From NCBI RefSeq assembly GCF_008727925.1, contig NZ_VTWT01000002.1:248001-312000 (forward strand): 64,000 nucleotides of DNA, in the 5' to 3' direction. Position numbers and translations under genes: made by a program. Below the pieces are notes generated by a model. The model was given only the letters and a program-made list of their open reading frames with translations, searched no databases and had not been told where the DNA came from. The DNA comes from Adhaeribacter soli (lineage in GTDB: Bacteria > Bacteroidota > Bacteroidia > Cytophagales > Hymenobacteraceae). How positions within the stretch are numbered: position 1 is the first letter of the stretch; each line of letters starts with the position of its first letter. Positions 8,767-17,676 of this stretch are shown piece by piece.

Positions 8767-9502
8767 AACAAAAGAAACTGACACCAGGGCCCGCAAGGAT
8801 GATATTTTCCACCATGCCGGCGCCATTGTAGTAGAATGTGTCGGCCCACCGGGTTCCGGCAAAACTACCAACTGCAAATCTTTCTCCGGCCTGCTAAAAA
8901 AGAAAAACCTGAACGTATGCTTGTCCGATGATCTGAAAGCCTATATCCGGAAAATGAGCAAAGCCAGGAAACTGCTTTTACTTGCCGAAACCTTAGTTTT
9001 AAGAGGTCATTTACTACTGTTTTACACGGCGGCGCTGGCCTTTAATAAGATCTACAGCTTCGATTCCATTTACCGCTACTTGCGGCTTTCCATTTTCAAC
9101 CAGGCGCTCCAAAAGTTTATAAAAAACAAAGAAGTCGATATTGTATTACTGGATCAGTGGATCATTCAGGAGCTGTGGTCGGCTACCATATTTAAGCTAC
9201 CAACTTACACCAAAGTTAAAGACCATCTGAAGCCCTTTTATTTCAAAACCGACTTTGTGCTGTACTTCGATATAGCTGCCGAAACGGCTTCCGAAAGGAT
9301 CAGCAACCGCGCTACCCGGCTCAGCCGCTTCGATCTGATGGGACCCGATAAAAGACTGGAAGAATTACTGAAATACAACGGCTACCTTTTTGAGCTTTAC
9401 CAGAATTCAGGCTGCAAGCAAAAGCACCTGTTTACCACCGACCAGATCCCGGATCAGAACGCCGAAAAGTTCTTTCAGCACCTGAAGAAGTTCACCAAAT
9501 AA
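8753..9502 (+). CDS. P-loop nucleoside/sugar kinase-like protein
   Basis: A 249-residue protein with a Walker A motif GPPGSGKTT about 29 residues from the chosen start and VDIVLLDQWIIQELW as the likely Walker B/DQW segment, resembling the thymidylate kinase/adenylate kinase superfamily. The start at 8753 (MFRFKTKET) overlaps the end of the Wzy gene; ATG at 8729 is an alternative. It is the third kinase-fold protein in this polysaccharide locus, but it lacks the nucleotidyltransferase domain of the two earlier ones. The substrate is unknown; modification of a sugar or lipid carrier is an inference from context only. Confidence 0.72.
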   Translation: MFRFKTKETDTRARKDDIFHHAGAIVVECVGPPGSGKTTNCKSFSGLLKKKNLNVCLSDDLKAYIRKMSKARKLLLLAETLVLRGHLLLFYTAALAFNKIYSFDSIYRYLRLSIFNQALQKFIKNKEVDIVLLDQWIIQELWSATIFKLPTYTKVKDHLKPFYFKTDFVLYFDIAAETASERISNRATRLSRFDLMGPDKRLEELLKYNGYLFELYQNSGCKQKHLFTTDQIPDQNAEKFFQHLKKFTK

Positions 9503-9602
9503 GCATCAAATCTTTTCTAAGCTGCTCATATTTTAAAGAACCAACTTTAAGCTGAACTTCAGCCGGAAACAGTTCCCGATACGGTAGGATTTTCTGCCAA
9601 AA

Positions 9603-9721
9603 ACTAGTGCTCGACCGAATTAATTATTAGCATTTGCTTGACGGGATTTGTAATCCCGTCTTAACCGAGCCGTGGGATTTGTAATCCCACACGCTTAAAA
9701 TTAATTCGGCTGAGCACCAGT
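9603..9721. mobile_element. MITE-like element with 23-bp terminal inverted repeats and two REP-type hairpins
   Basis: The ends are imperfect inverted repeats of 23 bp (9603-9625 and 9699-9721, 20 of 23 matching; shared core CCGAATTAATT). Inside are two hairpins with 3-nt loops: GACGGGATT/AATCCCGTC (9640-9660) and GTGGGATT/AATCCCAC (9672-9690). No coding capacity. The right end recurs in decayed form near 14866-14883. Small size, inverted ends and lack of genes fit a non-autonomous mobile element or a REP doublet mobilised in trans. Confidence 0.6.
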
Positions 9722-9735
9722 CCCGCTACCTAAGA

Positions 9736-9835
9736 GCTGGTTCAGGTTTGAGCGAAGCGGGAACCTGGACCTACAAATGATCTGAAGTTTTCAACTTCAG
9801 TGAGGCGTCAGCCTCAGAAAGGGCAGTTTCTACAA
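9736..9835. repeat. Dispersed intergenic repeat, copy B
   Basis: Second copy of the approximately 100-bp repeat at 7302-7399. This copy is better structured: a CTGAAGTT/AACTTCAG hairpin (9782-9800) is followed immediately by TGAGGC/GCCTCA (9801-9816). It lies 14 bp from the MITE-like element in a 593-bp gene-free gap (9503-10095). The remainder of the gap carries a CTCCGGC/GCCGGAG hairpin (10043-10061) just upstream of the next gene and nothing else I recognise. Confidence 0.75.
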
Positions 9836-10095
9836 GAATCAACCGGTACTTAACAACCCTATGTATGCTCAAGGGGATAGTCATTAGCCAGAATAAAACA
9901 CCCCTGCTACCTGCAAACTAAAAATGCCGACTTTTTAACCAGCATTTCCTACCAATTTATCCCGGATAATCTCCGATAAAAAGGCAGGAAAGCTGATTCC
10001 CCACTTAAGAATTCTGATTTCCTTTTTCCTTCTATAAATACCCTCCGGCCAAAAGCCGGAGCACTTCCATTCCGAATTACCAAAAGCATATAAGC

Positions 10096-11241
10096 ATGAA
10101 AAGTATTTGCATTTTATCCAGTCTTTACCCGAATGCCGTTTACCCGGCCGGCCAGGTTTTTGTGCAGCAGTTTGTGTGGGCCATGGCCGATCTGGGAATT
10201 GAATGCACCGTAATTTCGCCGGTGGCCGTGAACCTGAATCCGATGGTAGCGAGGTTACCGAATTGCGTTACCGAAACCACTACCAACGGCGCCAAGGTGA
10301 AGGTTTATTTTCCGAAGTTTATCTCGTTTGGGCAACGGAATTTACTGGGGGTAAAAACCGCGCGGTTCACCACCGAATCTTTTTACGATGCCATTCACAA
10401 CGTCTGGAAAAAGCTGAACCCAAGACCGGAAGTCATTTACGGGCATTTCCTCACGCCGGCCGGTATTTGCGCCAGCCGCATCAGCCGCAAATATAACGTA
10501 CCTTCTTTTGCCGCCTACGGCGAAAGTTCCCCCTGGTCGATCTTCAATTACGGCGAAGAAAAAATGAAAACCGAGATCGGCAATCTGAACGGGATCGTAG
10601 CGGTTTCGAGCGCCAGTCAGCAGGATTTGGAAAAGGTAAATGTGTTCCCGATCACCAAAGTGCGCGTGTTCCCGAACGGTATCCGCCTGAACCATTTTTA
10701 CCCGCGCGACAAAACCCTGGCCCGGGCAAAATTCGGCTTCGATCAGGACAGCTTCATTGTTTCTTTCCTGGGTCAGTTTTGCGAAAGAAAAGGCGTATTG
10801 CGCGTAGCCGAAGCGGTGAAAGGTTTAGAGAACGTAAAAGTGGCTTTTGCCGGCGACGGGTTTCAGCAGCCCAACGTGGCCAATTGCGCCTACAAAGGTC
10901 TGGTGAAACCCGCCGATGTCCCGGATTTCCTGAGCGCTTCGGACGTGTTTGTATTACCGACCCTGGGCGAAGGCTGCTGCAACGCCATTCTAGAAGCTAT
11001 GGCTTGTGGCCTACCCGTAATTTCTTCCAACCTGCCCTTCAACGCCGACATTCTGAACTACGAAAATGCCATTCTGGTAGACCCGAACAATGTGCAGGAA
11101 ATCAGAAGCGCCATTATAAAAATGCGCGACAATCCGGAAAAAAGCAAAACCATGGGCGAAGCATCGCTCAGCATGGCCCGGAACCTGACCATCGAATCGC
11201 GGGCAAAGAATATTTACGACTGGATCAGGGAAATGGCCTGA
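10096..11241 (+). CDS. GT4-family (GT-B) glycosyltransferase
   Basis: A 381-residue retaining glycosyltransferase. The N-terminal acceptor half begins SLYPNAVYPAGQVFVQQF; the donor half has VSFLGQFCERKGV and the E-x7-E type motif LGEGCCNAILEAMACGLPV (around residues 292-310), which binds the nucleotide-sugar in GT4 enzymes such as WaaG and PimA. It should add one sugar to the growing lipid-linked repeat on the cytoplasmic side. It follows a long repeat-filled gap, so it may have its own promoter. Donor and linkage cannot be told. Confidence 0.9.
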   Translation: MKSICILSSLYPNAVYPAGQVFVQQFVWAMADLGIECTVISPVAVNLNPMVARLPNCVTETTTNGAKVKVYFPKFISFGQRNLLGVKTARFTTESFYDAIHNVWKKLNPRPEVIYGHFLTPAGICASRISRKYNVPSFAAYGESSPWSIFNYGEEKMKTEIGNLNGIVAVSSASQQDLEKVNVFPITKVRVFPNGIRLNHFYPRDKTLARAKFGFDQDSFIVSFLGQFCERKGVLRVAEAVKGLENVKVAFAGDGFQQPNVANCAYKGLVKPADVPDFLSASDVFVLPTLGEGCCNAILEAMACGLPVISSNLPFNADILNYENAILVDPNNVQEIRSAIIKMRDNPEKSKTMGEASLSMARNLTIESRAKNIYDWIREMA

Positions 11242-11411
11242 GGGTACGGTTTACTCCTCCAATCCTGATCCATCATCCGCACCATGCTTTTCCCTTTAAG
11301 CACTTCAATCATCGGCATCCGGTCAGCCCGCCTAGGTTCTCAGAAAATGGTAGGCTGTTGCATTCAAAAGCTGAAGCCAGAAATAGTTAATCTAACTAAA
11401 ATTGATCCGAT

Positions 11412-12461
11412 ATGAACATTTACGTTACCTACGATTATGAGCTTTGCTTTGGCGGGCAGACCGGCACGATTGAAAAATGCATGCTGGAGCCCACCTATAA
11501 ATTAATGCAGCTGGCAAAACTGCACCAGGCGCATTTTACTTTTTTCGTGGATGTGCTTTATTTAATGAAGCTGAAAGAATATTCCTTTATCGACACCCTC
11601 GCCGAAGAATTTCAGGCCATAAAAAAACAGCTGGAAGCCCTGATCGAACAAGGCCACGACGTACAGCTGCACCTGCACACGCACTGGATAAACGCCCGCT
11701 ACGACGGCGAGTGGAACCTCGATCTGCCCAACTACCGCATCCATAAATTCACCACCGAAGAGATCAATAAGATCGTGGGCACTTCGGTTAAATTCCTGGA
11801 AGACATTACCAAACAGAAAGTATTCGCTTTCCGGGCCGGTGGCTGGTGCCTGCAACCCTTCGACAAGCTGAAAGAAGCTTTTGCCAACCATGGCGTCTGG
11901 CTCGATTCCACTGTTTTCTATAAAGGCTACAACCATACCCCAACCAACCTTTACGATTTCCGGAAATCTCCCGACCTGGACCTCTGGAAATTCGACGATG
12001 ACCCGCTTAAAATAGAAGCCGACGGGGCTTTTACCGAATTACCCATTACTTCCTGTGCCGTTTCCCCACTTTTCTACTGGAAGACCGTATTCTTTAAAAA
12101 GCTTTTCCCGAAAAAACACGCTGTAATCGGCGACGGCACTTTCCTGAGAAGCAATAAAGCGCAAATGGTGCGGCTGCTGCTTACCCCATCGCACGCCGTG
12201 GTTTCCTGCGATGGTTACCGGTCTTCCTTACTGGAACCAACTTTTAAAGCGTTTTCCAATACCAGTAAGGCCAATTTTGTGGTAATAGGCCATCCGAAAC
12301 TGATGAGCGCCTATTCCCTGGATAAGCTCGAAAGTTTCATTTTCAACACCACCAAACAAGGTCACCGCTTCACGAGCATTCACGAAGTATTTGGCGCTCC
12401 TAAAACTGAAGAAGCATTAACACAAGCCAACTCCCCAACCGAACTGTCGAACAACCCATAA
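11412..12461 (+). CDS. Polysaccharide deacetylase-like protein (NodB-related)
   Basis: A 349-residue protein with a NodB-type (beta/alpha)7 layout. TYDYELCFGG near the N-terminus holds the first metal/catalytic acids, QLHLHTHW holds the HxxxH metal pair, FRAGGWC is the substrate-groove strand, and IGHPK near the C-terminus is the last conserved His motif. There is no signal peptide, so it probably acts in the cytoplasm, either on lipid-linked intermediates or, as in other exopolysaccharide loci, on an N- or O-acetylated sugar. Gene order (between GT4 and WecG-type transferases) supports a tailoring role. Its exact substrate is not readable from sequence. Confidence 0.75.
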   Translation: MNIYVTYDYELCFGGQTGTIEKCMLEPTYKLMQLAKLHQAHFTFFVDVLYLMKLKEYSFIDTLAEEFQAIKKQLEALIEQGHDVQLHLHTHWINARYDGEWNLDLPNYRIHKFTTEEINKIVGTSVKFLEDITKQKVFAFRAGGWCLQPFDKLKEAFANHGVWLDSTVFYKGYNHTPTNLYDFRKSPDLDLWKFDDDPLKIEADGAFTELPITSCAVSPLFYWKTVFFKKLFPKKHAVIGDGTFLRSNKAQMVRLLLTPSHAVVSCDGYRSSLLEPTFKAFSNTSKANFVVIGHPKLMSAYSLDKLESFIFNTTKQGHRFTSIHEVFGAPKTEEALTQANSPTELSNNP

Positions 12462-12619
12462 AGCAACCGCTACTTTTCCGGTCAATCAACCACTGCCAGT
12501 AACCCACTAACCTTTCCCAAAAGCACACTCTCCCCACGGTGTTCCTTATTCAGATTTAAGGATCGAAACGCACCCTTCCTACTCCTAACCCTCCCCCTCA
12601 CCTAAACTACCCGAGTAAC

Positions 12620-13381
12620 ATGACTTCAACAACTTTAAAAAAGAACCGCATCACTTTATCCGGCATTCCCATCGATCCGCTAACCATGCAGCAGACACTT
12701 AACCGCATCGACCGCTCCATTGAGCGAAGGGAAATGCTGCACCACGTGGTAGTAAATGCCGCCAAACTGGTAAATGCCCAGAAAGATCCGGAGCTGAAGG
12801 CTTCCATCGTAAACTGCGACATCATCAACGCTGATGGCCAGGCCATTGTCTGGGCCGCCAGGCTGCTGAACCAGCCTTTGCCCGAACGGGTAGCCGGCAT
12901 CGACCTGATGGAAAATCTGGTAAAACTCGCTGCCGAAAAGAAATACAAGATATTCTTTTTGGGCGCGAAAGAAGAAGTAATCCAGCGCATGGTGGCCAAA
13001 TATCGCGCCCTGTACGGCGATGAGATAATTGCCGGTGCCCGCAATGGTTACTTTAAAAAAGAAGAAGAACCCCAGGTAGCCCGGCAGATCGCCGAATCGA
13101 AAGCCGACATTCTCTTTGTAGCCATTACTTCCCCTAAGAAGGAAATCTTTCTCGATACCTACAAAGAGCTTATTAAAACCCCGTTCATTATGGGCGTGGG
13201 CGGCAGCTTCGATGTGGTTTCCGGGTTGGTGAAACGGGCGCCGCTCTGGATGCAGCACATGGGCCTGGAGTGGTTCTACCGCCTTGCCCAGGAGCCCGGC
13301 CGCATGTGGAAACGCTACCTCTACGGCAACTCCGAATTTATCTACCTGATCCTGAAAGAGAAATTAAAACAGCTGTTCTGA
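12620..13381 (+). CDS. WecG/TagA/CpsF family glycosyltransferase (GT26)
   Basis: A 253-residue member of the WecG/TagA/CpsF family. Diagnostic segments are VVVNAAKLVNAQKDPEL, IINADGQAIVW (Asp of NADG being the proposed catalytic base region), FFLGAKEEV, GVGGSFDVVSGLVKRAP and the C-terminal GLEWFYRLAQEPGRMWKRY. Family members transfer ManNAc, ManNAcA or glucose to a polyprenyl-diphosphate-linked acceptor at the inner membrane. The next gene encodes a WecB-type UDP-GlcNAc 2-epimerase, which makes UDP-ManNAc, so ManNAc or a derivative is the likely donor here (inference from neighbours). Confidence 0.9.
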   Translation: MTSTTLKKNRITLSGIPIDPLTMQQTLNRIDRSIERREMLHHVVVNAAKLVNAQKDPELKASIVNCDIINADGQAIVWAARLLNQPLPERVAGIDLMENLVKLAAEKKYKIFFLGAKEEVIQRMVAKYRALYGDEIIAGARNGYFKKEEEPQVARQIAESKADILFVAITSPKKEIFLDTYKELIKTPFIMGVGGSFDVVSGLVKRAPLWMQHMGLEWFYRLAQEPGRMWKRYLYGNSEFIYLILKEKLKQLF

Positions 13382-13669
13382 AAGTGAAATCGCTTTTGAA
13401 AATCACCAATTATGCACAGCTCTGATTATATATGCTGCTTTAAACGCAATTAAATTCCAACGATACCTGCACTTTCTGCGCGAAAATTCCTGAACCAGGT
13501 TTCAGGAGAAAACAAACTTAATGTTTAAGGCAAACGCCTGAACTCCAACCCTTCCGGAATGCTGAAGCCGAAAATTTGCAAAAAAAAAGCAAGACCTGCT
13601 TCGGCAAACCTGATGGTACTGATCTCAATTTCCCGCATTCTCAACTTCCGAATATTAACCCCGATAAAC

Positions 13670-14788
13670 ATGGACATAACTATTGTAGCAGGCGCCCGGC
13701 CTAATTTTATGAAGATCTCCCCGATCATAAAAGCAATCAAGAATGCCAATAAAGACAAGCTTAATATCCGCTACCGGCTGGTGCATACCGGCCAGCATTT
13801 CGACCAGAAAATGAGCGGCGATTTCTTTAAGCAACTGGGCATTCCGGATCCGGATGTGAACTTAGGGTGCGGCGGCGGAACCCAGGCCGAGCAAACCGCT
13901 GCTATTATGACCAAATTTGAAAAAGAACTGGTAGAAAACCGGCCCGATGTGGTATTGGTAGTAGGCGATGTAACGTCTACCATGGCCTGCACTATTACCG
14001 CCAAAAAACTGAGCATCGATGTGGCACACGTGGAAGCCGGCATCCGCTCCGGCGACTGGTCCATGCCGGAAGAAATTAACCGCGTGGTTACCGATTCCAT
14101 CTGCAATCATTTTTTTACTACCAGTAACCAGGCCAGCCAGAACCTGCTTAAAAGCGCCGTTTCGGTAGATCGTATTCATTTCGTGGGTAACACCATGATC
14201 GATACGCTTTACCAGAACCTGAGCCGCCTGCAGAAGCCGCCCTTCTGGGACGAGTTTAAACTGGAAGAGAAAAAATATTTTCTGGCAACGCTGCACCGGC
14301 CTTCCAACGTGGATGATCCGGAAAAACTGAAAACGATATTAAATTCCATCAGAAACAGCATTTCCGGTTCTAAGGTAATTTTTCCGGTGCACCCGCGCAC
14401 CCGCAAAGTGCTCGAGTCGATCAACTTTCACGACGACAACATTATCATGATCGATCCGCAAGGGTACCTGGAATTCATTTACCTGGTGAAAAACGCGAAA
14501 GGCATCATTACCGATTCCGGCGGCATTACCGAAGAAGCCACCGTGCTGGGTATTCCGTGTCTTACCCTCCGTAATTCAACCGAAAGGCCGGAAACTGTTA
14601 CCCTGGGCACCAACGAACTGATCGGCGACGATTATGCCAAACTAAGTAATTTCCTGCAAAAGATTCTTCAGGATGAGTGGAAATCAGGCTCCATTCCGCC
14701 GCTGTGGGATGGAAACACCTCCAAGAGAATTGTAAGCATTTTATATAACATTTATGAAAGTAAGAAGGAAGCGCTTTTAGCCGCCTGA
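13670..14788 (+). CDS. wecB: UDP-N-acetylglucosamine 2-epimerase (non-hydrolysing)
   Basis: A 372-residue protein with the full set of WecB motifs: IVAGARPNFMK at the N-terminus, VHTGQHFDQKMS, HVEAGIRSGDWSMPEE, VHPRTRK, and SDSGGITEEA near the C-terminus. It interconverts UDP-GlcNAc and UDP-ManNAc in the cytoplasm. I chose ATG 13670 because the GARPN motif then sits at the usual distance from the start; an upstream in-frame ATG (13559) would add 37 basic residues without family support. Paired with the WecG-type transferase just upstream, it points to a ManNAc-type residue in the repeat unit. Confidence 0.92.
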   Translation: MDITIVAGARPNFMKISPIIKAIKNANKDKLNIRYRLVHTGQHFDQKMSGDFFKQLGIPDPDVNLGCGGGTQAEQTAAIMTKFEKELVENRPDVVLVVGDVTSTMACTITAKKLSIDVAHVEAGIRSGDWSMPEEINRVVTDSICNHFFTTSNQASQNLLKSAVSVDRIHFVGNTMIDTLYQNLSRLQKPPFWDEFKLEEKKYFLATLHRPSNVDDPEKLKTILNSIRNSISGSKVIFPVHPRTRKVLESINFHDDNIIMIDPQGYLEFIYLVKNAKGIITDSGGITEEATVLGIPCLTLRNSTERPETVTLGTNELIGDDYAKLSNFLQKILQDEWKSGSIPPLWDGNTSKRIVSILYNIYESKKEALLAA

Positions 14789-15280
14789 TTACTTCTTTTA
14801 ACCTAAGTTCGATTTAAGAATACGCTTAAAATTCAGCTTCGCTTACTTTCATAATTAACGTGATTATTTCGGCTGAGCGCCAGGTGCTTTCGGCTTCACT
14901 ATATCCGGAAATTTGCCACATTGGTAAATCTCAGGTTGTTCAGTTTTCTGTTTGTTTTTCCGCTTACCAGGGCCATTTTCAACAGGATCAAACTGACCTG
15001 CAGGGTGGCCAGATCAGGGTTTTTGCGGCGGTTTATATACCGTTTCAGCAAGCAGACACCCTGGTTCGTTCTCCGCTTTAATTCGGTTAATTGGTGGCAG
15101 AAAACTCAGAACGAAAACCAGCCAATCCGGGCAGAAATAATCACTTTAAGCATTCCTGGGAGCGCGATTCATTACCGATCCGATTGGTAGTTAAATTGCC
15201 TGAACCGGGACTGCAGCCTGAAATTTTTTCAGGCTGCAGCAGCTTCTATAATGCGCTTTATTCAAACCAATTATAGAATT
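14789..15280. other. 492-bp gene-free gap with a repeat relic and a perfect palindrome
   Basis: Short open frames here overlap each other and match no family I know. Around 14866-14883 the sequence TTTCGGCTGAGCGCCAG resembles the right end of the MITE-like element at 9699-9721, so this is probably a decayed copy. A strong hairpin follows at 15211-15239. Confidence 0.5.
15211..15239. terminator. 13-bp perfect hairpin upstream of the Alg14-like gene
   Basis: CTGCAGCCTGAAA and its exact reverse complement flank a 3-nt T loop. There is no long T tract after it, so it may be an attenuator, an mRNA stabiliser or an intergenic repeat rather than a classical intrinsic terminator. Confidence 0.45.
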
Positions 15281-15721
15281 ATGAAAGTACTTGCTATTGC
15301 CTCTATTGGCGGCCACTGGATCCAGTTGCTTCGCCTGAAACCTGCATTTAATAATGTAAATTTAGAATTTGTATCTACTAATGAATGCTGTGCCGCTATG
15401 GTGCCGGAGCATACGTTTTATGCCGTTCCGGATTCCAACCGGTCGAACAAAATAGACGTGCTGAAGTCTTTCTGGAACATCAGCAAACTCCTGGTAAAAA
15501 CCCGGCCCGATGCCATTATTACCACCGGTGCGGCGCCAGGTTTAATGGGCATCATTGCCGGAAAAATGCTCGGAATAAAAACCATCTGGATCGACAGCAT
15601 TGCCAATATTGATGAACTCTCGATGAGCGGAAAAATAGCCATGAAGTTTGCCGACCGCGTGTACACGCAATGGCCGCATCTGGCGAATACAAAAGTTTTA
15701 TATAGCGGAAGTGTATTATGA
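15281..15721 (+). CDS. Alg14/PssD-like glycosyltransferase membrane-anchor subunit
   Basis: A 146-residue protein similar to Alg14/PssD/CpsF-type proteins: a start of MKVLAIASIGGHWIQLLRL, a central TRPDAIITTGAAPGLMGIIAGKMLG and a W-DSIAN segment. These proteins hold the N-terminal half of a GT28-type (MurG-like) transferase and recruit the catalytic half to the membrane. The next gene, overlapping by ATGA at 15718-15721, encodes that other half. An upstream in-frame ATG at 15251 adds ten residues; 15281 gives the conventional N-terminus. The acceptor sugar is unknown. Confidence 0.85.
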   Translation: MKVLAIASIGGHWIQLLRLKPAFNNVNLEFVSTNECCAAMVPEHTFYAVPDSNRSNKIDVLKSFWNISKLLVKTRPDAIITTGAAPGLMGIIAGKMLGIKTIWIDSIANIDELSMSGKIAMKFADRVYTQWPHLANTKVLYSGSVL

Positions 15722-16200
15722 TATTCGTTACAATCGGTACCCAGGAACCCTTCGACCGGCTCATAAAAACCGTCGATGAATTTGCGCCCGAATTGAATGG
15801 CATGCCCATTGTGGCCCAGGTCTTCAATTCAACCTACAAAGCCAGAAACATGAAAACCTTCGACTTTCTTACCCCTAAGGAATTTGAAGATTACTTTCAG
15901 CAGGCCAGCTTAATTATTAGTCATGCCGGCATGGGCACCATTATTTCGGCCTTAACCATTGCCAAACCCATTGTAATTGTGCCGCGGCAGGTGAAATACC
16001 ACGAGCACCGCAACGATCATCAGATGGCTACTGCCAAACGGTTCGAGGCATTGGGGTACGTAAATGTGGTTTATGAAGAGCAGCACCTGAAAGCCAAAGT
16101 ACTGGAAATGCTGCAAACCAACGGCCAAGCCAAACATACCATCGGTAACGTAGCATCCAACAACCTGATCGACTCCATCCGCGCTTTTATTTCATCCTGA
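15718..16200 (+). CDS. Alg13/PssE-like glycosyltransferase catalytic subunit
   Basis: A 160-residue protein with FVTIGTQEPFDRLI at the N-terminus and IISHAGMGTIISAL followed by PIVIVPRQVKYHEHRNDHQ, the GT28 C-terminal nucleotide-sugar site seen in Alg13, PssE and MurG. Together with the Alg14-like protein it should form a split cytoplasmic transferase adding a UDP-sugar to the lipid-linked chain. The ATGA overlap implies translational coupling and fixed stoichiometry. It is the last plus-strand gene of the main cluster; a bidirectional terminator follows. Confidence 0.88.
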   Translation: MIFVTIGTQEPFDRLIKTVDEFAPELNGMPIVAQVFNSTYKARNMKTFDFLTPKEFEDYFQQASLIISHAGMGTIISALTIAKPIVIVPRQVKYHEHRNDHQMATAKRFEALGYVNVVYEEQHLKAKVLEMLQTNGQAKHTIGNVASNNLIDSIRAFISS

Positions 16201-16317
16201 AGCTGCAAAAACGCTATAGATTGGGAGAAAAAAGTACAGGCCAAACCAGACAAAAACGCTAAGAAAAAGCTACAGAAAAGTATCGGTGCCAGGTTTAAAC
16301 CTTTTCATCGGGCATAA

Positions 16318-16346
16318 AAAAAGCAGCTAAAACTTAGCTGCTTTTT
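16318..16346. terminator. Bidirectional intrinsic terminator between convergent genes
   Basis: AAAAAGCAGCTAA and TTAGCTGCTTTTT form a 13-bp stem with a 3-nt loop, with an A tract on the left and a T tract on the right, so it works for both the plus-strand cluster and the minus-strand lyase gene. A second small hairpin CGGATAA/TTATCCG follows at 16354-16371. Confidence 0.85.
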
Positions 16347-16398
16347 CCGTGACCGGATAAATGCTTATCCGTATTTGCTTTTCAGGCTTTTATCAGAA

Positions 16399-17676
16399 TT
16401 ACTTTTTAACTGTGAAGTTAATGCTCAGGGTTGTACCTGCCGTTCCGGTTTTATTAGCGCCGGTATAGGCAGTGCCTTTCAGCGTGTATGAGCCGGATCT
16501 TGGCTCCCAGGTGTAATAATCACCTTTCTTATCGCCGTATAATGAATAAGGGTAAGACTCGTCGGATCTGGTTTTGCTGCTGGCGCCGCTCAGAGCAAAG
16601 TACACGCTACCCACCGTAGAAGGAGACGTATTGGCGCGGATGTTCACTTTTTTAGTTTTGATCGTGCCCAGGTTAATAACAGCACCGTTGGTAATGGTCA
16701 TGATATCCTTGTTGGTTTCGGCATTTACCAGGGTGTAGCTTACTACGTTCTGACCAGCCGGAGCTGGAGTTGTAGGAGCCGGTTCAGTTGGAGTTGGGGT
16801 TGGAGTTGGTGTAGGTGTAGGTTCAGTTGGAGTCGGAGCTGGCTCAGTTGGCGCCGGAGCTGTTGTAGCAGAACCCATCATTTCGGCCAAGGTAGCATTA
16901 GCGTTACCTACGCGGATATCGTCGTAGTAAAGTATGCGCTTGCTTACATCCGAAGTACCGTATTTAAAGGCCGATTTATAAACCCCAACTTTCCATTTCG
17001 GCAGGTCGCCGCTGTACATGTTCCCGCCTTTGTGGGTAAGGATCTTGGTCCCGTTTCTCCAAACCTCAATTAAGCCGTCGGAACCGTTTGAGTGAATGAA
17101 GTGCAGTACGAACTGGGTCCACTGACCTTTAGCCACCGGGCCTAAGCTGATATATTTCCGGTTATCGGGAGAAAGGGAATTACCGGTGTGCAGGTGATAC
17201 GTGTCGTCTTTGATACGCAGGGCTGTAGCCGGGCTGCTTCCCTGGAACCACTGGTTAATTACTTCGGGCTCTTTGTCTTTGGCATAATCGGTTGGCAGGT
17301 ACTGGGAGAAGGAATACCAGGTATCTTTCTGGATATCGCCTTCGGACCCTTTTACAATGGTAACCTCCACGCGCTTGCCGGTGCTTTCCAGCGGGTCGGT
17401 TTCTCTTAGTTCGAAACGGGCGGCTTTTTTACCGGTAAATACTGGATTGGTTACATACGTTAAACCATAGCTCATGGAGCCGGCTTCTATGCCGTGCGCC
17501 GTAGAGAAAGGGCTGCTGCCTTCCATGGTTTCTTCGTAGATCAGGTTGGCGGATCTGGCGCTGCTGGCCGAGGATTCAGAGGCGTTCGAAACCTCGTCGA
17601 GTTCTTTGTTGTCGCAGGAAGTGGCTAACACCCCAAATAAGGCGAGTGCTAAAAATGGTTTTAATTTCGTGTTCAT
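16399..17676 (-). CDS. Secreted lipoprotein polysaccharide lyase
   Basis: A 425-residue lipoprotein: signal peptide MNTKLKPFLALALFGVLATSC with the lipobox Cys at residue 21. Residues about 45-275 look like the Polysacc_lyase (PF14099; PL20-like glucuronan lyase) jelly-roll domain, with ETMEGSSPF, SFSQYLPTDY, INQWFQGSS and ILYYDDIRVG. A Pro-Thr-Glu linker (about 285-320) leads to a C-terminal Ig-like domain (TNGAVINLGTIKTKKVNIRA ... SGSYTLKGTAYTGANKTGTAG) common in Bacteroidota secreted proteins. I start it at 17676; an upstream ATG at 17742 would bury the signal peptide. It probably cuts a uronate-containing glycan, likely the product of the adjacent cluster, at the cell surface. Confidence 0.78.
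   Translation of the reverse strand: MNTKLKPFLALALFGVLATSCDNKELDEVSNASESSASSARSANLIYEETMEGSSPFSTAHGIEAGSMSYGLTYVTNPVFTGKKAARFELRETDPLESTGKRVEVTIVKGSEGDIQKDTWYSFSQYLPTDYAKDKEPEVINQWFQGSSPATALRIKDDTYHLHTGNSLSPDNRKYISLGPVAKGQWTQFVLHFIHSNGSDGLIEVWRNGTKILTHKGGNMYSGDLPKWKVGVYKSAFKYGTSDVSKRILYYDDIRVGNANATLAEMMGSATTAPAPTEPAPTPTEPTPTPTPTPTPTEPAPTTPAPAGQNVVSYTLVNAETNKDIMTITNGAVINLGTIKTKKVNIRANTSPSTVGSVYFALSGASSKTRSDESYPYSLYGDKKGDYYTWEPRSGSYTLKGTAYTGANKTGTAGTTLSINFTVKK

Noticed and set aside
14860-15276. Three overlapping short frames before the Alg14-like gene
   Set aside because: They overlap in different frames, cover a repeat relic and a palindrome, and have low-complexity translations with no family match.
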